Shown here in pieces: positions 55,198-64,000 of a DNA stretch of 64,000 nucleotides. The notes below the pieces were generated by a model that saw nothing but the letters and a program-made list of their open reading frames with translations, had not been told where the DNA came from and did not search any database. A program made the position numbers and the translations under genes. The stretch's first letter is position 1. Every line of letters starts with the position of its first letter. Origin of the DNA: Roseateles asaccharophilus (GTDB lineage: Bacteria; Pseudomonadota; Gammaproteobacteria; Burkholderiales; Burkholderiaceae_C). The stretch covers positions 868,001-932,000 of the forward strand of contig NZ_SNXE01000001.1 in assembly GCF_004362405.1 (NCBI RefSeq), in the 5' to 3' direction.

Positions 55198-57360
55198 GCC
55201 GCCAGCAGGGCGGCGAAGTCGGGGGCGCGCAGCGGGCGGCCGAAGAGCCAGCCCTGGGCTTCGCGGCAGCCCTGCTGGCGCAGGATGTCCAGCTGGCCCT
55301 GGGTCTCGACGCCCTCGGCCAGGGTCTGCAGGCCCAGGCTGGTGGCCATGCTGATGATGGCGGCGACGATGGCCCGGTCCTCCGGGTCCTCGGTAAGGTC
55401 GCGCACAAAGCTCTGATCGATCTTGAGCTTGTAGACCGGGAACTTCTTCAGATAGCTCAGCGAGGAGTAGCCGGTACCGAAGTCGTCCATGGCCAGCTGT
55501 AGGCCGCGCCGGTGCAACTCGCGCATGGTCTCGATGGCGCGCTGCGGCTCCAGCATGGCCATGCCCTCGGTCAGTTCCAGCTCCAGCAGGGCCGGATCAA
55601 TGCCGGCCTGCTTGACGATCTGATCGATCAGCTGGGGCAGCTCCAGATGGCGGAACTGCACCGAGGACAGGTTCACCGCCACCTTCACCGGCCCCAGTCC
55701 CTGCGCCATCCATTGCCGGATCTGTCGCGTGGCCTCGCGGATCACCCATTCGCCCATGGGCAGGATCAGGCCGCAGCTCTCCGCCACCGGGATGAACTCG
55801 GTGGGCGAGACCGATCCCAGCTCGGGGTGTTCCCAGCGCAGCAGGGCTTCGGCGCCCGTGATCAGCCCCCGCTCCAGCTCCACCTGCGGCTGGTAGCACA
55901 GATGCAGCTGCTCGCGCTCCAGGGCGCGGCGCAGGGCGTTCTCCAGCGTCAGGGCGCGCAGGGTCTGCGCCTGCATCTCGGCGGTGAAGAAGCGGGCGGC
56001 GTTGCGGCCATCGCGCTTGGCGCGGTACATGGCCACATCGGCGCTGGCGCACAGGGTGTCGAAGTCCTGACCGTCCTCGGGAAAGATGGCAATGCCGATG
56101 GACGGTGAGGTGCTCAGCTCATGCTGCTCCACCACAAAGGGTTCGGCGCACAGGCCCAGCAGCTTGCGCGCCACATGGGCGGCGCCCTGTGCATCGGTGT
56201 CGGGCAGCACCATCACGAACTCGTCGCCGCCAAGCCGTGCCACGGTATCGGGCTCGCGCAAGGCGCTGCGCAGGCGCTGGGCCAGCTGGCGCAGCAGCAC
56301 ATCCCCGACCCGATGCCCCAGCGAGTCATTGACCCGCTTGAAGTGGTCCAGGTCCAGGAACATCAGGGCCAGCTGATGCCCCTGCCGGCGGGCGATCTCC
56401 AGGGCCTGCTCGGCGCGTTCCTTGAGCAGCAGGCGGTTGGGCAGGCCGGTGAGCGAGTCGAAATGGGCCAGGCTCTGGATGCGGGCCTCGGCCGCATGCT
56501 GCTCGCGGATCTTGTCCTCCAGGGCCTGCACGGTCTGGCTGAGCTGCTGTGTGCGTTCCTGCACCAGGGCCTCCAGCTCGGCCTTGGCCTGCAGCACGGC
56601 TGCCTCGGCCTGCTTGCGGGCGCTGATGTCCATGGTGATCCAGATTGAGCCCTGGGACAGGTCCGAGGGCTCGATGGCCTTGCTGCGCACCTCGCAATGG
56701 ACGGGGCTGCCGTCCTTACGGGCCAGCATCATCTCGCCCTGGAAGGCGCGCCCCTCGCTGAAGGGCGCATAGCAGTCCCGGCCGGCCTGCTCCCAACCCT
56801 CGTCGTCCAGATACCAGCTGCGCGAGCTCAGGCCGTTGAGCTCGCCGGGCGCGTAGCCGAAGAGCTGCTCGAAAGCCCGGTTGCAGCGCGTCACCCGCCG
56901 GTCCTTGAGGAAGACGATGCCCACCATGGCGTGGTCGAAGATCAGCTGCTGCTCCAGCATCAGCTGGGCCAGGCCCGCTTCGGCACGCTTGCGGTCGTCG
57001 ATATCGTCCACGATCCAGATCGAGCCGGCCTCCGGATGGGCGGGATCAATCAGGCGGCCGGTGAGGCTGCACCAGAAGAGCTGGCCGCCGCGCCGCCTCA
57101 TCAGGCGCTCAGACTTGTAGCTGCCCCCCCTCGGCCAGGCGTGGGTAGGCCTCGGCACCCAGCTGCTTGTAGTCGGCCTCGCTGGGGTAGATCTCCAGCG
57201 CGCTGCAGCCCTCGATGTGCTGGGGGTTGGGGTAGCCGAAGATTTCGGCATAGCGCTCGTTGCAGCGCAGCAGCATGCGCTGGCGCACATAGACGATGCC
57301 TACGCCGGCGAACTGCAGCAGCAGATCGCGCTCGCGTTCCGCCTGCATGCTTGTACTCAT
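55182..57360 (-). pseudogene. PAS–PAS–GGDEF–EAL protein, frameshifted in a G run
   Basis: The intact reading is about 725 residues. PAS 1 is split between two frames. The first piece (57360 down to 57109) begins MSTSMQAERERDLLLQ and gives FAGVGIVYVRQRMLLRCNERYAEIFGYPN; the second (to 55182) resumes YKSERLMRRRGGQLFWCSL. They meet at 57124–57130, seven G on the coding strand: with six G the frame is continuous. After a second PAS and a coiled coil comes GGDEF (RLGGDEFVMV, intact) and EAL (AEALLRWEHP…NLSSVQFR…DDFGTGYSSLSYLKK…EGVET, complete). It would make and/or break c-di-GMP. As written, translation from the usual start stops early. Confidence 0.8.
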
Positions 57361-57506
57361 GCCGGGCTGTGCGGGGGGCGTGGCAACGTGGCTGTGCATC
57401 CGGTGGCGTCAGGCTGGGATGCAGCGATTGTGGGCGATTCCGGCCCGTCCTGCCCGGAGCTGGGGCACGCTGCGGCCTCGCCGCCACGTGCCCCGTGGTC
57501 GGGCGC

Positions 57507-58937
<1,431 letters not shown>

Positions 58938-59007
58938 TTATCCGGCCCGGCCCGCCCTGCGTACCATGGCTGGCAGCGGGCGCCGTGCCCGCGCTCCTGC
59001 CTGTCCC

Positions 59008-60279
59008 ATGCTGATCCGCAATATCTGTCTGCCCGATGGCCGCCGCGGCCAGGACCTTCTGGTGCAAGAGGGCCGCATCGCCGCGCTGGGCCCCCAGCTG
59101 AGCGCACCCGAGGGGGTGGACATCATCGACGGCCAGGGCTGGCTGCTGAGCCCGCCCTTTGTGGACGCCCATTTCCATATGGACGCCACGCTCAGCTACG
59201 GCCTGCCCCGGGTCAACCAGAGCGGCACCCTGCTGGAGGGCATCGCGCTGTGGGGCGAGCTCAAGCTCCTGCTGACGCAGGAAGCCCTGGTCGAGCGTGC
59301 CCTGGCCTATTGCGACTGGGCGGTGGCCAAGGGCCTGCTGGCCATCCGCTCCCATGTGGACATCTGCGACCCGCGCCTGCTGGCCGTGGAGGCCCTCTTG
59401 CATGTGCGCGAGCGCGTGAAGCCCTATCTGGACCTGCAGCTGGTGGCCTTCCCGCAGGACGGCGTGCTGCGCGCGCCGGGCGCGCTGGAGAACCTCAAGC
59501 GCGCCCTGGACCTGGGCGTGGACGTGGTGGGTGGTATTCCGCATTTCGAGCGAACGATGGCGGATGGCACCGCCAGCGTGACCCTGCTGTGCGAGCTGGC
59601 CGCCGAGCGCGGCCTGAGGGTGGACATGCACTGCGACGAGAGCGATGACCCCCTGTCCCGCCATGTCGAGACCCTGGCCTATGAGACCCGGCGCCTGGGC
59701 CTGCAGGGCCGGGTCACCGGCTCCCATCTCACGTCCATGCATTCCATGGACAACTACTACGTCTCCAAGCTGATCCCGCTGATGGCGGAAAGCCAGCTGC
59801 ATGCGGTGGCCAACCCGCTCATCAACATCACCCTGCAGGGCCGGCACGACAGCTATCCCAAGCGCCGCGGCATGACCCGCGTGCCCGAGCTGCTGGCCGC
59901 GGGCGTGAACGTGGGCTTCGGCCACGACTGCGTGATGGACCCCTGGTACTCGCTGGGCAGCGGCGACATGCTGGAGGTGGCGGCCATGGGCCTGCATGTG
60001 GCGCAGATGACATCGCAAGCTGGCATGCGGGCCTGCTTCGAGGCGGTCACGGTCAACAACGCGCGCATCCTGGGCCTGGAGGGTTATGGCCTAGCGCCCG
60101 GCTGCAAGGCCGACTTCGTGCTGCTGCAGGCGCGCGATCCGGTGGAGGCCGTGCGCCTGCGCGCCCAGCGCCTGCTGGTGGTGCGCGGGGGCCGGGTCTT
60201 GAGCCGCTGCGCGCCCGCCACGGCCCAGCTCAGCCTGCCCGGCCGCCCGGCCACGGTGGACTGGACCCTGGCGCGCTGA
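59008..60279 (+). CDS. codA: Cytosine deaminase-like amidohydrolase
   Basis: A 423-residue amidohydrolase with a TIM barrel and a small beta domain. Metal-binding motifs are DAHFHMD, DMHCDESDD and FGHDCVMDPW, with the additional His in GSHLTSMHSMD; these match the CodA/TrzN-like subgroup in spacing. The reaction is probably cytosine (or a related pyrimidine/creatinine-type ring) deamination, consistent with the pyrimidine and purine genes nearby, but the substrate is inferred. The start MLIRNICLPDG is chosen because family members begin there. No signal peptide. Confidence 0.82.
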   Translation: MLIRNICLPDGRRGQDLLVQEGRIAALGPQLSAPEGVDIIDGQGWLLSPPFVDAHFHMDATLSYGLPRVNQSGTLLEGIALWGELKLLLTQEALVERALAYCDWAVAKGLLAIRSHVDICDPRLLAVEALLHVRERVKPYLDLQLVAFPQDGVLRAPGALENLKRALDLGVDVVGGIPHFERTMADGTASVTLLCELAAERGLRVDMHCDESDDPLSRHVETLAYETRRLGLQGRVTGSHLTSMHSMDNYYVSKLIPLMAESQLHAVANPLINITLQGRHDSYPKRRGMTRVPELLAAGVNVGFGHDCVMDPWYSLGSGDMLEVAAMGLHVAQMTSQAGMRACFEAVTVNNARILGLEGYGLAPGCKADFVLLQARDPVEAVRLRAQRLLVVRGGRVLSRCAPATAQLSLPGRPATVDWTLAR

Positions 60280-60294
60280 GCCGGGCTCGGCGCC

Positions 60295-61344
60295 TCACTC
60301 GCCGCCGAAGAAGCGCCGCCGCTGCTCACCGCTGGGGTGGCTGGCAATCGCCGTGGCCCAGACCGATGAACGCTGCTCGGGGTGCTGCCGCTCGATGCGA
60401 TCAAAGAAGACCAGCATGACGCGTGGGTCGCGGCCATCGCCCCGCAGCAGCTGCAGGGCGGCCGCATCGGCCTCCTGTTCCAGCTCGCGCGAATAGGCCT
60501 GGCTGCGCAGCAGGGCCGGGGCCGAGGCCAGCACACCCGAGAAGTCGCCCAGCATCAGGGCGCCCAAGGCGCTGGCCAGACCGGCCTGCACCGTCATCCG
60601 CAGACCGTGGCGGCCCCGCACATGCCCGAGTTCATGGGCCAGCACGCCGGCCAGGGCGTCGGGCTGGTCGGCCAGCAAATGGACCAGGGCATCCGTGAGC
60701 ACGATTTGCCCGCCCGGCAGGGCTAGGGCATTGGGCCCCAGGCTCGGGCTAGCGGCGCGAAAGAGCAGCTGGTACTCCGGCCAGGATTCGCCACGCTCAC
60801 GCGCGCGCGTCAGCCGGGCGGCAAAGTCCGCGGCGATGGCGGCCTGCTGCGAGGCAGGCAGGGCGCTGGGCATGAGCAGCAGGCCATCCAGGCCGTCCAG
60901 CGTGCGTTCACCCAGCTGAGCTTCCAGCCTCGCCGGCACGGCCTCGCTCAGGCTGCGAGCCGCCAGGGGCAGACCTTGCCACCACAGCAGGGCCAGCAGT
61001 GCGACCAGAAGCAGCCCCGCGGTCAGCGTGAGGCGCCAGCTTTGTGCCCAATGCACGGCCATGGACTCCCGCAGGCCGGAGGCGCGGGCCCAGCGGTCCC
61101 AGTCGGCGGCCTGGGTGCAGCTGAGCACGCCGCCGTCGGGTAGCAAGACCTGGCGCTGGCCGTGGCGCTGGCGCTCGGGCCACTGCACCCGGCGCAGGGC
61201 ATGGCGCTGGAGCGCCCCGAGCTCGGGCTGCAGCAGCAGCTCCTGGCCCTCGCGCCAGATCTCGGCGCGCTGCACCCGGGCATGGCGCCCGTCAAAGTAC
61301 TGCAGGCACAGCCTGGGGCTAGGGCCCGCCCGGGACTGCGGCAT
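60295..61344 (-). CDS. M48-family membrane metalloprotease
   Basis: A 349-residue protein. An N-terminal soluble part of about 100 residues precedes a membrane helix (about 108–125) and the M48 peptidase domain with HELGH (two His ligands and catalytic Glu) and distal EQEADAAAL. It is similar to proteins annotated as Oma1/YfgC-like. Its ATG overlaps the upstream stop (TGATG), with a GTG one codon earlier as an alternative. It is translationally coupled to the YjgN-type gene, a common pairing in proteobacteria. Function is envelope proteolysis, target unknown. Confidence 0.85.
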   Translation of the reverse strand: MPQSRAGPSPRLCLQYFDGRHARVQRAEIWREGQELLLQPELGALQRHALRRVQWPERQRHGQRQVLLPDGGVLSCTQAADWDRWARASGLRESMAVHWAQSWRLTLTAGLLLVALLALLWWQGLPLAARSLSEAVPARLEAQLGERTLDGLDGLLLMPSALPASQQAAIAADFAARLTRARERGESWPEYQLLFRAASPSLGPNALALPGGQIVLTDALVHLLADQPDALAGVLAHELGHVRGRHGLRMTVQAGLASALGALMLGDFSGVLASAPALLRSQAYSRELEQEADAAALQLLRGDGRDPRVMLVFFDRIERQHPEQRSSVWATAIASHPSGEQRRRFFGGE

Positions 61345-62483
61345 CACAGGCCCATATCGATGCCGAAGAAGTCCCCCGCGGCCTCGCCGGCGGCGTCGGG
61401 CTGTTGCAGGCTCTGCTCCGCCACCCAGGCGTCCAGCTCGCCCTGCACGCGCACACGCACGGCCTCCAGGCGCAGGCGGGCGGTGTGGACGGCGGCGAAG
61501 GGACGGTACAGGCCCAGGGTGATCAGGGTCAGCAGCCAGTTCTTCAGACTCAGCTTGATCAGGGCCCGGGCGCTGAGATCGCTGTCAAAGCGCAGCTCCT
61601 CGCTGCGCGTGCGGTTCCAGACCAGGTTCTGCAGGCGCGCCCCCAGATAGGGGCCGATCAGCAGGCCCAGGCCAAGGTAGAAGGCCAGGGCCAGCAGCAC
61701 AAAGAGCAAGATGCTGCGCAGGCCCATGCTCAGCGTCACCAGGCCGGCGAACAGGGCCAGGCAGAGCAGTAGCAGGCCCAGAGCCTTCAGCGCCAGCCGA
61801 TAGAAGTCGCCGGGGCCGGCCTTCAGATAGCTGCGCTGGGCCGCCATGGCGTAGTGGCCATGCTGGTAGCGCTTGATCAGGTAGAGGCTCAGGGGCAGGA
61901 GCACAACGCCCAGGCCCAGGGCCACGAGCATCAGGGCCTGCGGGGCGGCGAACTCGGCCGGGCCTTCCTGCAGGGCAGGTGCCCAGATCGTGCCGACCAG
62001 CAGCATCAGCAGCGCCGGCAGGTAGAGCGGGGCAAAGGCCAGATAGGCGCCGGCCAGATTGCCCTCGAAGCGCATGCGCAGACCGCGCCAGCTGGTATGG
62101 GCCAGGCGGAACTGCAGCCCGGCGCGCCACAGGGCCGGCCAGATCGCGCACAGGATCAGAAAGGCCAGCGCGCCGGCCAGGGCCGAGAGCTGACCGGCCA
62201 GGGCGTAGCTGCCCATCAGCAGGGCCAGCAGCACAAAGCCGCGAAACATCTTCCAGGGATCGCCGTGGAAGCTCAGGGCCTGGCCATTGATCAGGGTGTT
62301 GCTGTAGAAGTAGCGCAGGCGGCGCGCCTTGGCGAAGGGCAGGTACAGGCCCAGGGTGAGGATGATCAGCAGCAGATTGACGATCCAGATGCGGAAGTAC
62401 TCGCTGCCCGAACCTGTGAATTCGACGCGGAAATAGCGGGCCGGGTTCTGGCTGCTGGGGCCGAACAGGGAGGTGTCATGCAT
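61344..62483 (-). CDS. YjgN/DUF898 integral membrane protein
   Basis: A 379-residue protein with about six to eight membrane helices. Two repeats of the DUF898 signature are visible: FRIWIVNLLLIILTLGLYLPFAKARRLRYFYSNT near the start and IKLSLKNWLLTLITLGLYRPFAAVHTARL near the end. A soluble N-terminal patch comes before the first. Function unknown. Upstream partner of the M48 protease, with overlapping stop and start. Confidence 0.85.
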   Translation of the reverse strand: MHDTSLFGPSSQNPARYFRVEFTGSGSEYFRIWIVNLLLIILTLGLYLPFAKARRLRYFYSNTLINGQALSFHGDPWKMFRGFVLLALLMGSYALAGQLSALAGALAFLILCAIWPALWRAGLQFRLAHTSWRGLRMRFEGNLAGAYLAFAPLYLPALLMLLVGTIWAPALQEGPAEFAAPQALMLVALGLGVVLLPLSLYLIKRYQHGHYAMAAQRSYLKAGPGDFYRLALKALGLLLLCLALFAGLVTLSMGLRSILLFVLLALAFYLGLGLLIGPYLGARLQNLVWNRTRSEELRFDSDLSARALIKLSLKNWLLTLITLGLYRPFAAVHTARLRLEAVRVRVQGELDAWVAEQSLQQPDAAGEAAGDFFGIDMGL

Positions 62484-62659
62484 GGGTGAGTGGTCCAGAG
62501 CTTGTGCGATGTGGCCGTGGGGAAGCCACGAGGGCGATGACCTGGGCCGGAGCGCCAGTCTCGTTGGCGCGAGCGCGCCTCACAAGACCCCCTTGGAGGG
62601 ATATGTGCATGCCCCAGCCGCGCCGCTTTGTCCAGCCCGCGGCGCAACAGGTGCTTGGC

Positions 62660-62665
62660 TAGAAT
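62660..62665 (+). promoter_or_regulatory. Candidate −10 element of the GST gene
   Basis: TAGAAT, 37 bases before the ATG at 62703. No clear −35 is seen. Confidence 0.3.
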
Positions 62666-62702
62666 CCGCGACAACAAGGCGCCATGCCCGCAATATCACC
62701 CC

Positions 62703-63332
62703 ATGAAGCTCATCGGTTCACTCTCCAGCCCCTATGTCCGCAAGGTCCGCATCGTGATGGCGGAGAAAAAGCTCGACTACCAGTTCGTGCTGGAAGACGT
62801 CTGGGGCAATGACAACATCCTCAAGATGAACCCCCTGGGCAAGGTGCCCTGCCTGGTCATGGAAGGCCAGGACTCGATCAGCGGCGCCGTCTTCGACTCG
62901 CGCGTGATCTGCGAGTACGTGGACACGCTCTCGCCCGTGGGCAAGCTCATTCCCGAGCGTGGCCGCGAGCGCACCGAGGTGCGCACCTGGGAAGCCCTGG
63001 CCGATGGCCTGATGGACGCGGCGATTGCCGCTCGGCTGGAGCAGACCTGGGCCGGTCGCACGGCCGAGCAGCGCTGCGAGGCCTGGGTGGAGCGTCAGAT
63101 GGGCAAGCTGCAGGCGGCCCTCAAGGCCATGAGCATGGGCCTGGGCGAAAAGGCCTGGTGTTCGGGCAATCACTTCACCCTCGCCGATATCGCCGTGGGC
63201 TGCGCCCTGGCCTATCTGGACTTCCGCTTCCCAGCCGTGGACTGGCGCACGCCCTATCCCAACCTGGCGCGCATGCTGGACAAGCTGTCCACCCGTCAGA
63301 GCTTCATCGATACCGCGCCGCCCGCCGCCTGA
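62703..63332 (+). CDS. Glutathione S-transferase
   Basis: A 209-residue protein with an N-terminal thioredoxin-like domain (MKLIGSLSSPYVRKVRIVMAEKKLDY, substrate Ser in the SSPYVRK motif; NPLGKVPCLV cis-Pro loop; SRVICEY). The C-terminal all-helical domain contains HFTLADIAVGCALAYLDFRF. It is close to the YibF-type group. The start at 62703 begins the thioredoxin fold; the longer open frame is not conserved. It overlaps the next, convergent gene by 37 bases at the 3' end. Confidence 0.92.
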   Translation: MKLIGSLSSPYVRKVRIVMAEKKLDYQFVLEDVWGNDNILKMNPLGKVPCLVMEGQDSISGAVFDSRVICEYVDTLSPVGKLIPERGRERTEVRTWEALADGLMDAAIAARLEQTWAGRTAEQRCEAWVERQMGKLQAALKAMSMGLGEKAWCSGNHFTLADIAVGCALAYLDFRFPAVDWRTPYPNLARMLDKLSTRQSFIDTAPPAA

Positions 63333-64000
63333 GGCCGGCGCAGCGCGAGCCGGCGCTGCAGCAGGGTGTAGATGTCGGCCAGGCGCCGCGCAATCTCGCT
63401 GACTTGCAGCTGCCAGCGCTGGGCGATTTCCTCGATCAGCAGCCCCTGGGCGACCAGGGTCAGCAGATGTTGCTCGCAGCGCGCCAGGCCCTTGATGTCG
63501 CCCGGCACTGCGGGGGCCAGGTCTTGCGAGGCGGCCACATTGTGGGCCAGCAGCAGCTCGCTGCGCGGCAGCCCCAGGGTCTCAAGCGTCTGACGGGCCA
63601 GGGCCGGCGACATGGGAGCCTGGCCGCCCTGGCAGGCCGTCAGGGCCTCCACCAGTCCGGCGCTGGCGCCCGCATCCACCCAGTAGCCCTGGGCTCCGGC
63701 GGCCAGGGCCTCGAAGAGCAGGGGGTCGTCGACCAGACTGCTGAGCAGCAGCAGGCGGGGCCGGGGCCGCGTCGACAGGCGCTGCAGCAGGGCCAGCACA
63801 TGACCATCGGCCAGACGCAGATCGCAGGCCAGCACATCGGGGGCCAGCTCCGCGATACGGGGCAGTGCCTCGTAGAGCCGGTCGCTGGCGCCCACGCAAG
63901 TCCAGCGCATCGCCCGATCCTGCTCTGGTGCTCCGAAGAGCGCGCGTTGGGCACTCAGCAGCGCGGGACGGTTGCGACGGAGCAGAAAGACGGAAGGCAT
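63296..64000 (-). CDS. Degenerate NarL-like response regulator
   Basis: A 234-residue protein. The N-terminal half resembles a receiver (hydrophobic strand, then LACDLRLADG with a conserved Asp, then LLLSSL), but the first acidic pair is missing and the switch Lys is not evident. The C-terminal half (LLTLVAQGLLIEEIAQRWQLQVSEIARRLADIYTLLQRR) looks like a LuxR-type HTH. It may be phosphorylation-independent. The ATG lies on the last three bases of the window, so an upstream extension cannot be excluded. It overlaps the GST gene tail to tail. Confidence 0.65.
   Translation of the reverse strand: MPSVFLLRRNRPALLSAQRALFGAPEQDRAMRWTCVGASDRLYEALPRIAELAPDVLACDLRLADGHVLALLQRLSTRPRPRLLLLSSLVDDPLLFEALAAGAQGYWVDAGASAGLVEALTACQGGQAPMSPALARQTLETLGLPRSELLLAHNVAASQDLAPAVPGDIKGLARCEQHLLTLVAQGLLIEEIAQRWQLQVSEIARRLADIYTLLQRRLALRRPQAAGGAVSMKL

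Overview
The window is high-G+C bacterial chromosome. Betaproteobacterial gene orders (argS–SPOR–dsbA, lptA–lptB–rpoN), two Oar-like TonB-dependent receptors, PEP-CTERM proteins and malate synthase G point to the Burkholderiales, probably the Roseateles/Rubrivivax/Leptothrix group. That placement is inferred from gene content and style, not from a marker search. I see no rRNA, tRNA, CRISPR array, transposase, integrase or replication origin.

Left accessory block (1–8000). This part is visibly less G+C-rich than the rest. It holds two tandem copies of a three-gene module: a small orphan protein, a membrane protein with a small extracytoplasmic domain, and a secreted NTF2-like protein. The second and third genes overlap by ATGA in both copies. 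After them come a roughly 1050-residue secreted protein made of carboxypeptidase-regulatory-like beta domains (broken by two apparent single-base frameshifts), an ankyrin-repeat protein that runs out of frame into a vanadium-haloperoxidase/PAP2-type enzyme, and a third, truncated copy of the membrane gene. This is the least explained part of the window.

Core block (8000–24300). It contains fadD, a small winged-helix-like protein, and rsmE, then a long minus-strand cluster whose transcription order is argS, SPOR protein, dsbA, lptA, lptB, rpoN, THUMP RNA methyltransferase. Divergent from argS is a Ser/Thr kinase fused to a cyclic-nucleotide-binding-like domain. psiF, a DUF2214-type membrane protein, a LysR regulator and glcB follow.

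Uptake and surface block (24300–46300). Two large TonB-dependent receptors flank a tiny lipoprotein. Next come a geranylgeranyl-reductase-family flavoprotein, a class II glutamine amidotransferase, a LytS/LytTR two-component pair (kinase frameshifted in a G run), an M14 carboxypeptidase, and a diguanylate cyclase bracketed by a 23-bp direct repeat. A minus-strand group of three secreted proteins, two with PEP-CTERM sorting signals, faces a divergent CadC/ToxR-type TPR regulator.

Right block (46300–64000). It holds an esterase, a two-subunit molybdenum hydroxylase (isoquinoline 1-oxidoreductase type), a four-PAS hybrid kinase, pyrF, a GNAT–NTF2 fusion, a PAS–GGDEF–EAL protein (frameshifted in a G run), purB, a CodA-like deaminase, an M48 protease with a YjgN-like membrane protein, a glutathione S-transferase, and a degenerate response regulator that starts exactly at the window edge.

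Three genes are interrupted at runs of 6–8 G. Either these are homopolymer sequencing errors or they are slippage-prone sites; raw reads are needed to tell.
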